Assembly: GCA_030626845.1 (NCBI GenBank)
Contig: DAOUTG010000011.1
Span: forward strand, 1-45,337
From: Methylococcaceae bacterium
GTDB lineage: Bacteria > Pseudomonadota > Gammaproteobacteria > Methylococcales > Methylomonadaceae
DNA: 45,337 bases
Direction: 5' to 3'
Position 1 is the stretch's first letter. Each line of letters starts with the position of its first letter. A model generated the notes under the pieces. It saw only the letters and a list, made by a program, of their open reading frames with translations, was not told the DNA's origin and did not search any database. The translations under genes and the position numbers were made by a program. Positions 16,452-25,747 of the stretch are shown one piece after another.

Positions 16452-17650
16452 ATTTTAATCCCCTCCCGTTCTGCCATGGTGTGCATATCCTTATCACCTC
16501 GTCCTGATAAATTGACAATAATAATTTCATCTTTGCTCATTGTTGGTGCAAGTTTCAGGGTGTAGGCCATTGCATGACTTGATTCCAAAGCAGGAATAAT
16601 ACCTTCCATTCGTGTTAAAGCATAAAAACCTTCTAGGGCTTCGGTATCAGTAATATTGACATATTCTGCACGTCCTGTATCTTTAAGCCAAGCATGTTCA
16701 GGGCCAACGCCTGGGTAATCAAGTCCTGCAGAAATAGAATGGGTTTCAATAATTTCACCATCATCGTCTGCCATTAAATAAGTTCTGTTTCCATGTAGAA
16801 CACCTGGGCGACCTGCACAAAGTGGGGCTGAATGTTTTCCTGTTTCAATGCCATCGCCTGCGGCTTCTACACCAAATAATTTAACGGAAGCATCATCAAT
16901 GAAGGGATGAAATAAACCGATGGCATTTGAACCGCCGCCTACACAAGCAATTAACGCATCAGGTAAACACCCTGCTTGTTCTAAACATTGTTGTTTTGCT
17001 TCACGACCAATAATGGTTTGAAAGTCTCGAACCATTGCAGGATAAGGGTGAGGCCCTGCGACTGTACCAATAATATAAAAGGTATTATCAATATTAGTTA
17101 CCCAATCTCTCATGGCTTCATTGAGGGCATCTTTTAAAGTTTTTGAGCCTGATTCAACCGCAACAACTTTCGCCCCCAATAACTTCATTCGATAAACATT
17201 CAATGCTTGACGTTTAACATCCACAGCCCCCATATAAACGACACATTCTAAGCCTAAGCGTGCGGCAACCGTTGCGGTTGCAACGCCATGTTGACCTGCG
17301 CCTGTTTCTGCAATAATACGGGTTTTACCCATCCGTTTCGCTAATAGGGCTTGTCCGATGGTATTATTAATCTTATGCGCCCCTGTGTGATTTAAATCTT
17401 CACGCTTTAAATAAATCTGCGCGCCGCCTAAAACCTTTGACCAGCGTTCTGCATGATAAAGCGGTGAAGGGCGACCGACATAATGTTGCAAATCTGCATC
17501 TAATTCAGCAATAAAATCAGGATCATCTAAATAATGCTGATACGCTATATTTAATTCTTTTATCGGCTCTATTAAGGTTTCAGCGACAAACAAGCCCCCA
17601 TAAGGGCCAAAATGTCCGCGCTCATCTGGCATAGTATATTTTTCAGTCAT
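16448..17650 (-). CDS. trpB: Tryptophan synthase beta chain
   Basis: A PLP enzyme condensing indole with serine to form tryptophan. The cofactor lysine is Lys93 (HTGAHKINN) and the catalytic Glu115 lies in [10 protein letters not shown]. The phosphate-binding loop is [10 protein letters not shown]. The 400 residues match. It overlaps trpF by one base upstream and trpA by four bases downstream, giving a compact trpFBA block. The other trp genes (trpE, G, D, C) are absent from the window, as in many gammaproteobacteria with split trp operons. Confidence 0.97.
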   Translation of the reverse strand: MTEKYTMPDERGHFGPYGGLFVAETLIEPIKELNIAYQHYLDDPDFIAELDADLQHYVGRPSPLYHAERWSKVLGGAQIYLKREDLNHTGAHKINNTIGQALLAKRMGKTRIIAETGAGQHGVATATVAARLGLECVVYMGAVDVKRQALNVYRMKLLGAKVVAVESGSKTLKDALNEAMRDWVTNIDNTFYIIGTVAGPHPYPAMVRDFQTIIGREAKQQCLEQAGCLPDALIACVGGGSNAIGLFHPFIDDASVKLFGVEAAGDGIETGKHSAPLCAGRPGVLHGNRTYLMADDDGEIIETHSISAGLDYPGVGPEHAWLKDTGRAEYVNITDTEALEGFYALTRMEGIIPALESSHAMAYTLKLAPTMSKDEIIIVNLSGRGDKDMHTMAEREGIKI

Positions 17651-18276
17651 TACGTTTGATTACTTTGATTAACTTCACTAATAAAAGCGGTCATTTTAGC
17701 CCGCTCTTTGATCCCTTTTTTAATCTCTACACCACTGCTGACATCTAAGGCGTAAGGATTAACTTTTATAATGGCTTGTTTTGCATTTTCAGGGTTGAGT
17801 CCGCCAGCTAAAATAATGGGTAAATTACATTGTTTAGGCATCAGGTTCCAATCAAAGCTTTCACCTGTCCCCCCTTTTTCTTGAGGGTGATAAGCGTCTA
17901 ATAATAATGCACTTGCATCATGATAATCAATGGCAAGTTGTGTGATATTCGTTGTTTCACGCATGGGTAACGCTTTAATATAGGGTTTATTATATAAGCG
18001 ACACGCCTGTGGAGTTTCATGTCCGTGAAATTGGAGACAATCAATCGCAATATTGTTTAATACTTGGCGTATTATTGTTTCAGTTTCATCAACAAATAAA
18101 GCCACAACGGTGGTAAAAGCAGGTAATGAGGCAACAATTTCTATGGCCTGCTTAAATGAGACATTTCTAGGGCTTTGTGGGTAAAAAACCAATCCAATTG
18201 CGTCCACCCCTAGATTGGCAGCATAAACAGCTTCATCAACAGTGGTAAATCCGCAAATTTTAACGCGAGTACGCAT
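17650..18276 (-). CDS. trpF: Phosphoribosylanthranilate isomerase
   Basis: A TIM-barrel isomerase of tryptophan synthesis. The start [11 protein letters not shown] carries the catalytic cysteine (Cys8), and the expected acid is in LLLDAYH. The end shows [15 protein letters not shown] and ALDVSSGVE. At 208 residues it is a free-standing TrpF, not fused to TrpC. It is the first gene of the trpF-trpB-trpA-accD-folC-dedD-cvpA run and is preceded by a gap of about 190 bases that must contain the promoter, though I see no clear one there. Confidence 0.95.
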   Translation of the reverse strand: MRTRVKICGFTTVDEAVYAANLGVDAIGLVFYPQSPRNVSFKQAIEIVASLPAFTTVVALFVDETETIIRQVLNNIAIDCLQFHGHETPQACRLYNKPYIKALPMRETTNITQLAIDYHDASALLLDAYHPQEKGGTGESFDWNLMPKQCNLPIILAGGLNPENAKQAIIKVNPYALDVSSGVEIKKGIKERAKMTAFISEVNQSNQT

Positions 18277-18468
18277 TGCTTAAATCACTTTATTTATTAA
18301 ATATAAGCTGACTAGGATACCATAAAATTTAAGGGCTGTTGAGATGGTTATTAAGCGTGAATAGATAAATTCCCCGCTATTTTTAATTCGCTTTTACGAT
18401 AATAGGAATATTAAGTGAAAAAACCTCTTCTTTACGCAGATGCCCTCGATATTCTACTCTTGAAAAAT

Positions 18469-19230
18469 TCAAAAACTTGCAAACTGAGCTTTAATTCTGA
18501 CTAAATCTTCTGCGGTATCAACCCCTGCATCCGGTGCTGTAGGCACTGTTTTTACTAAGATAGCTTCACCTTGCCATAAAACTCTTAATTGCTCTAAATA
18601 TTCTATCCTTTCTAAGGGAGAAGGTGACCATTGGCAGTAATTTTTCAAAAAATTAACGGTATAAGCATAAACACCAATATGGTGTAGATAAGGAATTGAA
18701 GAGAGCGTTTTAGAGGGATGACCAAAACGATCTCTATCCCAAGGAATCGCTGCCCGACTAAAATAAAGTGCGTAGCCTTTTTTATCGGTGACAACTTTTA
18801 CCATATTAGGGTTAAATACTTTATCCACGGTCTCAATTTTTACCGCAAGTGTTGCCATGCCTGCGTGCGATTGTGCAGCTAAAGCCGTTGCAACCTCATG
18901 AATATAAGTAGGCGAAATTAAAGGTTCATCTCCTTGTAAGTTGACGATAATATCATCTTCATGCCAATTCAGAATTGTTGCAACTTCTGCAATCCTTGTC
19001 GTTCCATTTTGATGGTTTTTATCGGTCATGACGACTTCTATGCCAAGCTTTTCAACAACTTCATAAATACGTTCATCATCGGTAGCAACGACAACTTGTT
19101 CTGCTTTTGCCTCTAATGCACGCTCACAAACATGGGCAATCATTGGTTTACCCGCTATATCAAGTAAGGGCTTACCAGGCAGGCGTGTTGAGGCAAAACG
19201 TGCTGGAATAACCACTTTAAATTTGCTCAT
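18469..19230 (-). CDS. kdsB: 3-deoxy-manno-octulosonate cytidylyltransferase (CMP-KDO synthetase)
   Basis: Activates KDO as CMP-KDO for lipopolysaccharide inner core. The nucleotide-binding start [16 protein letters not shown] (7-22) and [11 protein letters not shown] are diagnostic, and later [11 protein letters not shown] is typical of the C-terminus. The 253 residues match. It follows the Trm112-like gene with a one-base overlap (start and stop share 19230), in the lpxK-Trm112-kdsB order common in Gram-negatives. Confidence 0.96.
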   Translation of the reverse strand: MSKFKVVIPARFASTRLPGKPLLDIAGKPMIAHVCERALEAKAEQVVVATDDERIYEVVEKLGIEVVMTDKNHQNGTTRIAEVATILNWHEDDIIVNLQGDEPLISPTYIHEVATALAAQSHAGMATLAVKIETVDKVFNPNMVKVVTDKKGYALYFSRAAIPWDRDRFGHPSKTLSSIPYLHHIGVYAYTVNFLKNYCQWSPSPLERIEYLEQLRVLWQGEAILVKTVPTAPDAGVDTAEDLVRIKAQFASF

Positions 19231-19418
19231 TAATGTAAGGCATCAATTTCATCTTGAGATAGTTCTCGTGCATCATCTACTAGCATCACCGGTATATCAT
19301 CACGTATAGGAAAAGCGAGTCCATCCGCTTTACATAAAAGTTCTTGTTGTGATTGATTATAAATTAGTGGGCTTTTACATAAAGGGCAAGCGAGAATATC
19401 AAGTAGTTTTTTGTCCAT
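19230..19418 (-). CDS. Trm112 family zinc-binding protein (YcaR-like)
   Basis: A 62-residue protein with [14 protein letters not shown] (Cys11, Cys14) and a further Cys30 in [20 protein letters not shown]. This is the Trm112/YcaR small-protein pattern found between lpxK and kdsB in many proteobacteria. The fourth cysteine of the typical zinc site is missing, which is normal for bacterial members. The molecular role in bacteria is not settled. It overlaps the end of lpxK by 20 bases, so its translation depends on readthrough by lpxK ribosomes. Confidence 0.93.
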   Translation of the reverse strand: MDKKLLDILACPLCKSPLIYNQSQQELLCKADGLAFPIRDDIPVMLVDDARELSQDEIDALH

Positions 19419-20403
19419 GTTGTTTAATTAAAGTGAGTAATTGGTTAAAAAAGGAACTAGGAAGTTGTGGTTGTACGGGAACTACCCAATGTTGCTCACT
19501 GGCAAATTCACCACATTTTATCGCATCTTTTTCAGTCATTAATACAGCAAGATTATCTTTAAAATTAATATGGCGTTTTTTAAAGACGTGATGATCTGCA
19601 AAAATGTGATTTTCAGTTTTTAAACCGAATGTCGCTAACATATCAAAAAAACGTTGTGGATGACCAATTGCCGCAATGGCATGGCAGTTTTGTGAATTAA
19701 ATTCTGTGAGTGTTCTTTGTTCATGAGTGACTAAGTTTATCGCAACATTGGGTACAAGTGTCATTAAAATTTCTTCATCTTGCGGTTCTCCCCCATTGAT
19801 AATCACAAAATCAACTTCTCTAATTCGTTCTTGAGGTTCGCGTAAAGGTCCACAAGGGAGAAAAAAGTTATTCCCAAAACGCCGTTTGCCATCAATAACG
19901 ATAATTTCAATATCACGTTGTAATGCGTAATGTTGCAGCCCATCATCTGCTAAAATAATATCGCAATTTTGTGTATCAAGTAAAAGCTGTGCCGCATCTG
20001 ACCGTATAGGGGAGGCAGCAACAGGGCAAGCTGTTTTAGTTGCAATTAAAACAGCTTCGTCACCTGCTTGCTGGGTATTTGTTTTGTTGTCAACAATCAA
20101 AGGATAATGATCGCTATTTCCACCGTACCCTCTGGTAACAATACCGGGCTTAAAACCCGCTTCTTGTAATTGTTGTGCTAAGTAAATAACAAGCGGCGTT
20201 TTTCCTGTTCCACCCACCGTAATATTACCTACAATAATTACAGGAACAGAAAAACGATGGCTTTTTATAAAACCTTGTCGGTATAAAAAACGTCTAAAAC
20301 GAACAATATCAATATAAAGATAAGCTAAAGGTGATAACCATGAAGCAAGGTAGTAATCTTCATACCAAAATTTATTGACCCAATATTCCAATATTTTTTT
20401 CAT
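19399..20403 (-). CDS. lpxK: Tetraacyldisaccharide 4'-kinase (lipid A synthesis)
   Basis: Phosphorylates the lipid A precursor at the 4' position on the inner face of the cytoplasmic membrane. It has an N-terminal amphipathic/hydrophobic region, then the P-loop VGNITVGGTGKTP (GGTGKT at 64-69) and the LpxK stretches IVTRGYGG, GDEAVLIA and ILADDGLQHYALQRDIEI. It has 334 residues. The start overlaps the exbD stop by four bases, and it continues into the Trm112-like gene. The group makes an envelope operon. Confidence 0.95.
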   Translation of the reverse strand: MKKILEYWVNKFWYEDYYLASWLSPLAYLYIDIVRFRRFLYRQGFIKSHRFSVPVIIVGNITVGGTGKTPLVIYLAQQLQEAGFKPGIVTRGYGGNSDHYPLIVDNKTNTQQAGDEAVLIATKTACPVAASPIRSDAAQLLLDTQNCDIILADDGLQHYALQRDIEIIVIDGKRRFGNNFFLPCGPLREPQERIREVDFVIINGGEPQDEEILMTLVPNVAINLVTHEQRTLTEFNSQNCHAIAAIGHPQRFFDMLATFGLKTENHIFADHHVFKKRHINFKDNLAVLMTEKDAIKCGEFASEQHWVVPVQPQLPSSFFNQLLTLIKQHGQKTT

Positions 20404-20837
20404 TGCATGACCTCAGGTTCTTTAGTTGCAAAAGCTATATGTTTAAAGCCGACTTGGCTAGCAATATCTAAGGCTTTAATGACAAATTTATGGGAAGTTT
20501 TACTATCAGCACTAATAACAAAAGGGGTTTCAGGGCGATTAGCCATGGCTTTTATTAATTCTCTTTTTAATGTTGTAATTTTTGAATCAACGAGTTTTCC
20601 TCTAGTGGCATCTTCTGTTGAAATAAAATACTGTCCTTTAGGATCAATTAAAAGTGTAATTGAACGATTATCCTTTTCGGTTTGTTCACCTTTTGCCTCA
20701 GGTAAATTAATATTTAAGCCTGTTTCACGCGTAAACGTAGTAGTCACCATGAAAAAAATAAGCAATAAAAATACGACATCAATCATCGGGGTTAAATTTA
20801 TTTCCAAAGGGGGGCGTTTATTTCGGTGAAAATTCAT
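20400..20837 (-). CDS. exbD: ExbD/TolR family biopolymer transport protein
   Basis: With ExbB it forms a proton-driven motor that energises outer-membrane processes. The chosen start (MNFHRNKRPPLEINLTPMID) follows a GAGAGAG ribosome-binding site and gives 145 residues; an upstream start would add 11 non-family residues. One membrane helix covers about 18-38 (MIDVVFLLLIFFMVTTTF), with the proton-carrying aspartate in the MIDV segment just before it. A periplasmic domain follows. It overlaps the exbB end by 20 bases. The pair upstream of lpxK is common in gammaproteobacteria; no tonB is seen nearby. Confidence 0.9.
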   Translation of the reverse strand: MNFHRNKRPPLEINLTPMIDVVFLLLIFFMVTTTFTRETGLNINLPEAKGEQTEKDNRSITLLIDPKGQYFISTEDATRGKLVDSKITTLKRELIKAMANRPETPFVISADSKTSHKFVIKALDIASQVGFKHIAFATKEPEVMQ

Positions 20838-21450
20838 CGCTACTCTCTCTGTCACCATGAATAATATCAACTAATTTTAACGACTCCTCTTCCATTTTTA
20901 ACACATATTCATCAATTAAGCGTTCAAAATAGCGGTGAAAAATTAAACTTGGAATAGCGACGGTGAGACCTGCTGCGGTAGTAATTAAAGCTTCTGAAAT
21001 TCCGCCTGCTAAAACAGCAGGATTACCCACCCCACTTTCCATAATCGCTGCAAAAACTTTAATCATTCCTAAAACAGTACCTAATAATCCTAATAGTGGG
21101 GTAATTGATGCAATGGTTCCTAGGGTATTTAAAAACCGTTCCAATTCATGAACCACTTGTCGCCCCGTTTCCTCAATGCTGGATTTCATGATCTCTCGAC
21201 CATGATGACGGTTTTCAAGTCCTGTTGCGAGGATTACGCCTAAAGGGGAATCATTTTTCAATCCACGAATCGTATTTTCATTAATTTGATTCTCTTGCGC
21301 TTCTTTCCAAATTTGAGGAACTAAATGCAGTGGGAGTATTTTTTTTCGGTTTAAAGACCAAAAGCGTTCGCCAATAATTGCCATAGCGACGATAGAACAA
21401 AGAATAATGGGAAACATTATCCAGCCCCCGCTTTTTATTAATTCAAACAT
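20818..21450 (-). CDS. exbB: ExbB/TolQ/MotA-type proton channel protein
   Basis: A 210-residue inner-membrane protein with three hydrophobic helices: about 10-28, and two in the conserved core TLGTIASITPLLGLLGTVLGMI and ALITTAAGLTVAIPSLIFHRYF. These motifs define the ExbB/TolQ family. The large cytoplasmic loop contains IMKSSIEETGRQVVHELERFLN. A likely promoter lies upstream at 21480-21507. With ExbD it probably powers TonB- or Tol-type transport. Adjacency to lpxK and kdsB fits a group of envelope genes. TolQ is less likely, as no tol genes follow. Confidence 0.93.
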   Translation of the reverse strand: MFELIKSGGWIMFPIILCSIVAMAIIGERFWSLNRKKILPLHLVPQIWKEAQENQINENTIRGLKNDSPLGVILATGLENRHHGREIMKSSIEETGRQVVHELERFLNTLGTIASITPLLGLLGTVLGMIKVFAAIMESGVGNPAVLAGGISEALITTAAGLTVAIPSLIFHRYFERLIDEYVLKMEEESLKLVDIIHGDRESSDEFSPK

Positions 21451-21479
21451 GGGTTATATTACCTTCTATCTAGTTTCAT

Positions 21480-21507
21480 TTTATATTATTGGGAAAATCA
21501 GGTGCAA
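21480..21507 (-). promoter_or_regulatory. Promoter candidate for exbB-exbD-lpxK-kdsB
   Basis: On the minus strand TTGCAC, a 16-base spacer and TATAAA precede exbB by about 30 bases. It matches sigma-70 boxes with one mismatch in each core region. There is no experimental support. Confidence 0.5.
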
Positions 21508-21580
21508 GCCGAGAATTTTTAAATTTTCCATTACTATTATAAAAAGTTAATCGTCCTTGTTGGTTGCATAACCAAGCTTC

Positions 21581-22324
21581 TTAAATTGTTAATCGAGCTT
21601 GCCGCATCATAATTTTCAAATCATTCACTGTCTGTGCTAATCCTGAAAATACTGCTTGGGCGATAATAGAGTGACCAATATTAAGTTCAACGATTTCTGG
21701 AATATAACAAATAGCTTCAACATTATGAAAATGTAAACCATGTCCTGCATTGACTTGTAAACCAATACTATTGGCATAATAAGCTGCATGTTGAATGCGT
21801 TTTAATTCCTGTTTTTTTTGTGTTGGGTTTTTTGCATCCGCATAAGCCCCTGTGTGTAACTCAATCACAGGCGCACCGGCTACTTTAGACGCATCAATTT
21901 GTTTTTCATCTGGATCAATAAATAAAGAAACCTCAATTTGAGCATCAGCCAACTTATTACACGCTGACTTCATCCGTTCAGGTTGAGAGGCAACATCCAA
22001 GCCGCCTTCTGTGGTTAATTCCTCGCGTTTTTCAGGGACTAAACAGCAGGCAGCAGGTTTTACTTTTCGGGCAATAGCGATCATTTCATTAGTCACTGCC
22101 ATTTCCAAATTCAAACGACTATGGATCATATCTTTTAATAAAAAAATATCACGATCTTGAATATGGCGGCGATCTTCACGTAAATGCGCGGTAATTCCAT
22201 CTGCACCTGCTTGTTCTGCAACTAAAGCGGCTTGAATTGGATCAGGATAGTTTGTGCCACGCGCTTGGCGTAAAGTTGCAATATGGTCAATATTGACCCC
22301 TAATAAAATAATTTTTTTTTTCAT
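21581..22324 (-). CDS. pdxJ: Pyridoxine 5'-phosphate synthase
   Basis: Closes the pyridoxine ring from deoxyxylulose phosphate and aminoacetone phosphate. It is a TIM barrel with the family start [22 protein letters not shown], then [41 protein letters not shown] and [12 protein letters not shown]. At 247 residues it is standard. In gammaproteobacteria it normally follows recO. Here the upstream neighbour is an Rpn-type nuclease gene 26 bases away, and recO is absent. Confidence 0.97.
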   Translation of the reverse strand: MKKKIILLGVNIDHIATLRQARGTNYPDPIQAALVAEQAGADGITAHLREDRRHIQDRDIFLLKDMIHSRLNLEMAVTNEMIAIARKVKPAACCLVPEKREELTTEGGLDVASQPERMKSACNKLADAQIEVSLFIDPDEKQIDASKVAGAPVIELHTGAYADAKNPTQKKQELKRIQHAAYYANSIGLQVNAGHGLHFHNVEAICYIPEIVELNIGHSIIAQAVFSGLAQTVNDLKIMMRQARLTI

Positions 22325-22350
22325 CTTTAAAAACCTTAGGAAAATTAACT

Positions 22351-23157
22351 TTATTGCTCTTTGAGTAATTGGGAAATTATTTCCTCATCCAAATGAGTTG
22401 CTTGGGAAATAATTTTTATATCAAAGCCTTGTTTTAACATGGTTAACGCGACTTCATATTTAGCTTTTTCAATGCCTTTTTCAATGCCTTTTTTAATCCC
22501 TTTATTTTCCACTTCATCCAAATAGGATTCTTCAATCATATTGTATTTTTCAGTCGGTGAAATATCATCTTCTTCAATATGATCCAATACGCTTTGAATT
22601 TCAGAGAGATGATAATCAGATTCTTCAACTTTACCATCTAAACTATCATCAATAACCTGTAACCATTCACGATAAAGCAGGGGAGTTTTATCATTTAGGT
22701 ATTTTGGACATAAATAAATTATTTTATGAGGAATTTCATTAAGTGAGCGACCCTCTAAGTCTTTAGGGTCAAAGTCAATAACGGAAACATCACGTTTATG
22801 TTTATCGCCTGAGGTTAAAACGACAATAGTATAAACACCTAAGGGAGGACGATAGCTGGATGCACTTTTGATTTGTTGGACTAAGGCAATGCAGTGATAA
22901 TATAAAAAACGATCATAATGATCGGTATGGCGTTCATGTTGAATATCAACAATAATTCGATTTTTTTTATCTTCGGCATATAAATCAAATTTTATTTCAA
23001 CATCGCCAACTGTCGGTTTAAACGACTTTTCAGTCTCAACCGTGTCAATTTCTAGGTTAATACCAATAATATCACGCACGAAACCTTTAAAAACATTAAC
23101 ATCACAAAAGGCTTTTTTAAAGATAACGCCATAGCGTAGTGGGGCTACTTTTTTCAT
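22351..23157 (-). CDS. Second Rpn-family PD-(D/E)XK nuclease
   Basis: A 268-residue relative of the Rpn protein encoded at 11363-12277, with the same layout: [14 protein letters not shown], Asp58 (KFDLYAED), then Asp71-x-Gln73 (RIIVDIQH) where the other copy has Glu, and [17 protein letters not shown]. The C-terminal linker has a shorter charged repeat ([15 protein letters not shown]) and a similar HTH-like end ([16 protein letters not shown]). The Asp-for-Glu change still fits PD-(D/E)XK chemistry. It sits where recO would be expected, between era and pdxJ. Recombination-linked endonuclease activity is inferred from the family. Confidence 0.85.
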   Translation of the reverse strand: MKKVAPLRYGVIFKKAFCDVNVFKGFVRDIIGINLEIDTVETEKSFKPTVGDVEIKFDLYAEDKKNRIIVDIQHERHTDHYDRFLYYHCIALVQQIKSASSYRPPLGVYTIVVLTSGDKHKRDVSVIDFDPKDLEGRSLNEIPHKIIYLCPKYLNDKTPLLYREWLQVIDDSLDGKVEESDYHLSEIQSVLDHIEEDDISPTEKYNMIEESYLDEVENKGIKKGIEKGIEKAKYEVALTMLKQGFDIKIISQATHLDEEIISQLLKEQ

Positions 23158-23225
23158 GTTCTATTCTCTTTAATCGTTTATTGATTTTATAGCACTATGA
23201 GAATTTATGGTTACTTGCTGTATTA

Positions 23226-23549
23226 TTAACATTTCCACGTGTTAAATATTCCTATACATGTAAGATGCTCATCATCTATTTTAACGTTTGCCATTTTATA
23301 AAGTATGTCATCTTTCATTTCAATCGTTACTTTAGAATCATATATCTGTTGGGCGCATTTATCAGGAAAGAGGTTACAAGAAAAGCTTACAATACTATTT
23401 AAAATACCCTCATTATCCTCTGTTTTTGTTGATTTTACGTCAGATAAAATTTGTGAATAAATTTGCTTTTCTAATGCATCGTTAGTTGGTTTTGAGATGA
23501 TGGAAAACCCACTACCAAGAACGATTAGAATAATGATAAGACTTTTCAT
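23226..23549 (-). CDS. Small secreted hypothetical protein with paired cysteines
   Basis: A 107-residue protein with a hydrophobic leader (about 1-17, LIIILIVLGSGFSII). The mature part contains Cys57 and Cys64 (FSCNLFPDKCAQQ) and two C-terminal cysteines (HLTCIGIFNTWKC), suited to two disulfides in the periplasm. The end DDILYKMANVKIDDEHLTCIGIF vaguely resembles DUF4359-type proteins, but I am not confident. It lies between era and the second Rpn gene, in the place normally held by recO, and may be recently acquired. Function unknown. Confidence 0.6.
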   Translation of the reverse strand: MKSLIIILIVLGSGFSIISKPTNDALEKQIYSQILSDVKSTKTEDNEGILNSIVSFSCNLFPDKCAQQIYDSKVTIEMKDDILYKMANVKIDDEHLTCIGIFNTWKC

Positions 23550-23766
23550 TGCGACTCTTTTTCCTTAGTTTTCTTTATTAAATATCAAAGTTTATCTCTA
23601 GTTTAGCTAAAGTAATGTCTCTAATTTCACCCTATTTTTAGCGTTTATTTTGCCAAGCAATTTTACGAAAACTTGAAAAAATAATAAAGGCATCTTTAAA
23701 ACCTAATCCTCTCCGCTTAAGTGTTGTTTGTCTTTTTTATCATCCTATTCAATTTACATATGAATA

Positions 23767-24648
23767 CTAATCTCCAAACCCCAAACTTTTCAAAGCCCGC
23801 TCACTATCAGACCACCCCTTTTTCACTTTAACCCAAAGCTGTAAATATACTTTTTGATCAATCAATTTCTCTATATCAATCCGCGCATCCGTGCCGACTT
23901 TTTTCAACATCTCACCTTGTTTTCCAATCACAATATTTTTTTGACTATCACGTTCAACTAAAATAGTCGCATAAATCTTAGTCATCGCTTTTTGTTCTTC
24001 ATAACGTTCAATTTCAACAGTCAGCGAATAAGGTAATTCATCCCCTAAACGACGGGTTAATTTTTCGCGAACAATTTCTGCGGCTAAAAATCGTGTGGGT
24101 CTATCGGTGATTTGACCTTCAGGGTAAATTAAATTATTTTCAGGTAATAGTGAAAAAATAGCCGCTTCAAGGGGTTCTAAATTAATTCGTTTAAGCGCGG
24201 AAACAGGAACAAGCTCTTTAAAAGGATATTTTTTTTTCGCGGTCTTAAAAAAAGCAAATATCGCCTCTTTATCTTTCACTCTATCAATTTTATTGACCAC
24301 TAAAATGACAGGTAAATTAGCACGTTCCAATTTTTTAAAAATAACATCATCATAAGCCTGCCAAACCAAACCATCAATTAACCAAACAACGACATCGACT
24401 CCAAATAAAGTGGTATCGGCAGTTTGGTTTAAATAACGATTAAGGGCTTTTTTTTCATTTTGGTGCATTCCAGGCGTATCCATATAAATCGCCTGTCCTT
24501 TTTCACAGGTATTAATCCCTAAAATACGATGACGAGTTGTTTGCGGTTTACGCGAGGTAATGCTAATTTTTTGACCTAACAGGTGATTCATTAGCGTAGA
24601 TTTACCCACATTAGGGCGACCAATTAGGGCAATATAACCACAATTCAT
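23767..24648 (-). CDS. era: GTPase Era
   Basis: An essential GTPase that binds 16S rRNA during 30S assembly. G1 is GRPNVGKST (10-18), G3 DTPG, G4 NKID, and G5 sits near SALK. The C-terminal KH domain has the VIGKQGEMLKKVG loop. The 293 residues match. It overlaps rnc by four bases, continuing the conserved lepA-lepB-DUF4845-rnc-era operon. Downstream, recO does not follow; a gap of about 220 bases precedes the small secreted gene. Confidence 0.97.
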   Translation of the reverse strand: MNCGYIALIGRPNVGKSTLMNHLLGQKISITSRKPQTTRHRILGINTCEKGQAIYMDTPGMHQNEKKALNRYLNQTADTTLFGVDVVVWLIDGLVWQAYDDVIFKKLERANLPVILVVNKIDRVKDKEAIFAFFKTAKKKYPFKELVPVSALKRINLEPLEAAIFSLLPENNLIYPEGQITDRPTRFLAAEIVREKLTRRLGDELPYSLTVEIERYEEQKAMTKIYATILVERDSQKNIVIGKQGEMLKKVGTDARIDIEKLIDQKVYLQLWVKVKKGWSDSERALKSLGFGD

Positions 24649-25328
24649 TTGCTCTCTCTTTGTAGTAATAAATTTAACATTTTTTCAGCAGAAGCTTGTT
24701 CTGCTCTTTTTCTGGAACTCCCTTCACCTAAACATTTTTTATCAGTTAATACAATGCACTCAATTTTAAATGTTTGTGAATGCGCTAAACCCGACATGCT
24801 GATAAGTTCATATTTAGGTAAGAAAACCCCCCGTGCCTGCATCAATTCTTGCAGACGCGTTTTAGGATCTTTTTGCTCACTATCAGCATTTAACGTGTTT
24901 AATTTTTTTGCAAAAATAGCTAAAATCCAGTTTTCACAAGCGGCAATCCCTTGATCTTTGAATAATGCACCAATAATGCCTTCAACGGCATCTGATAGAA
25001 TTGAGTCTCGCCGAAAACCGCCACTTTTTAGTTCCCCTGAGCCTAAGATTAAATAATCCCCTATTTTATGTTCTCTTGCAATGCAAGCTAAGGAATCTTG
25101 ATTAACTAGGCTTGCTCTGAGACGACTTAACACACCTTCACTGGCTTTTGGAAAATTATCATAAAGTTTTTGTGCAATAATAAACCCTAAAATAGAATCT
25201 CCTAAAAACTCTAAACGTTCATTGTTATTAGCCCCCATACTTCTATGGGTTAAAGCCATACGAAGAAATTCAGGCTGTCTAAAAACTAAACCTAGGTTCT
25301 TAGCTAACTGTTTGGGTTCTTTTATCAC
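24645..25328 (-). CDS. rnc: Ribonuclease III
   Basis: Cleaves double-stranded RNA in rRNA and mRNA processing. The RNase III signature NERLEFLGDSILG includes Glu40 and Asp44. The second acidic pair lies in DAVEGIIGALFKD. A double-stranded-RNA-binding domain covers about 155-225 (PKTRLQELMQARG through SRKRAEQASAEKML). It has 227 residues. It overlaps both DUF4845 and era by four bases, so the three are probably co-translated. Confidence 0.97.
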   Translation of the reverse strand: MIKEPKQLAKNLGLVFRQPEFLRMALTHRSMGANNNERLEFLGDSILGFIIAQKLYDNFPKASEGVLSRLRASLVNQDSLACIAREHKIGDYLILGSGELKSGGFRRDSILSDAVEGIIGALFKDQGIAACENWILAIFAKKLNTLNADSEQKDPKTRLQELMQARGVFLPKYELISMSGLAHSQTFKIECIVLTDKKCLGEGSSRKRAEQASAEKMLNLLLQRESK

Positions 25329-25702
25329 TTCCTACCCGCTTCTGTAAACTCATCAAACTCGACTAAAACACTGAGATTGGCAAAAAGTTTTTCTTTGACA
25401 TCATATTTAGCGGCTATTTTTAAGTAATTTCCGCGTTTAAACACTTTTATAGCATCTTTGGGTAAATCACGGACAGAATTTACACTCAATCGTTTACGGA
25501 GCAACGTATGTATTTGTCCCTTACTTTTTTGTTCGGCATCTTTCAGATTAGCCACTGATTCTATCGCACTTAATACTTTCCCATGTGTCATATAAATAGG
25601 GACAATTTTTAAAAAGAGTAAAGCGACACCACAAATAATAATAATAAGCATAAGAATACTCATCATCGTTAAACCTTGCTGTTTTTTTTGTGAATAAAGC
25701 AT
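25325..25702 (-). CDS. DUF4845 single-pass membrane protein
   Basis: A 125-residue protein with one membrane helix at about 13-35 (MMSILMLIIIICGVALLFLK) and a periplasmic domain. The N-terminus QKKQQGLTMMSILM resembles a pilin-like leader, but DUF4845 proteins are conserved between lepB and rnc in gammaproteobacteria and have no proven pilin role. It overlaps rnc by four bases. Function unknown. Confidence 0.88.
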   Translation of the reverse strand: MLYSQKKQQGLTMMSILMLIIIICGVALLFLKIVPIYMTHGKVLSAIESVANLKDAEQKSKGQIHTLLRKRLSVNSVRDLPKDAIKVFKRGNYLKIAAKYDVKEKLFANLSVLVEFDEFTEAGRK

Positions 25703-25747
25703 AGTAATTTTCCGAGAAATAAAAGAATAAAACCTAAAGTATATAAC

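Noticed and set aside
23550-23766. Remnant of recO downstream of era
   Set aside because: The minus-strand reading gives only a 33-residue open stretch (GLGFKDAFIIFSSFRKIAWQ) flanked by stops, with no resemblance to RecO that I can see.
25325-25702. Type IV pilin reading of the DUF4845 protein from its QGLTMMSILM leader
   Set aside because: Position between lepB and rnc and the length match the conserved DUF4845 family; no pilin genes are nearby.
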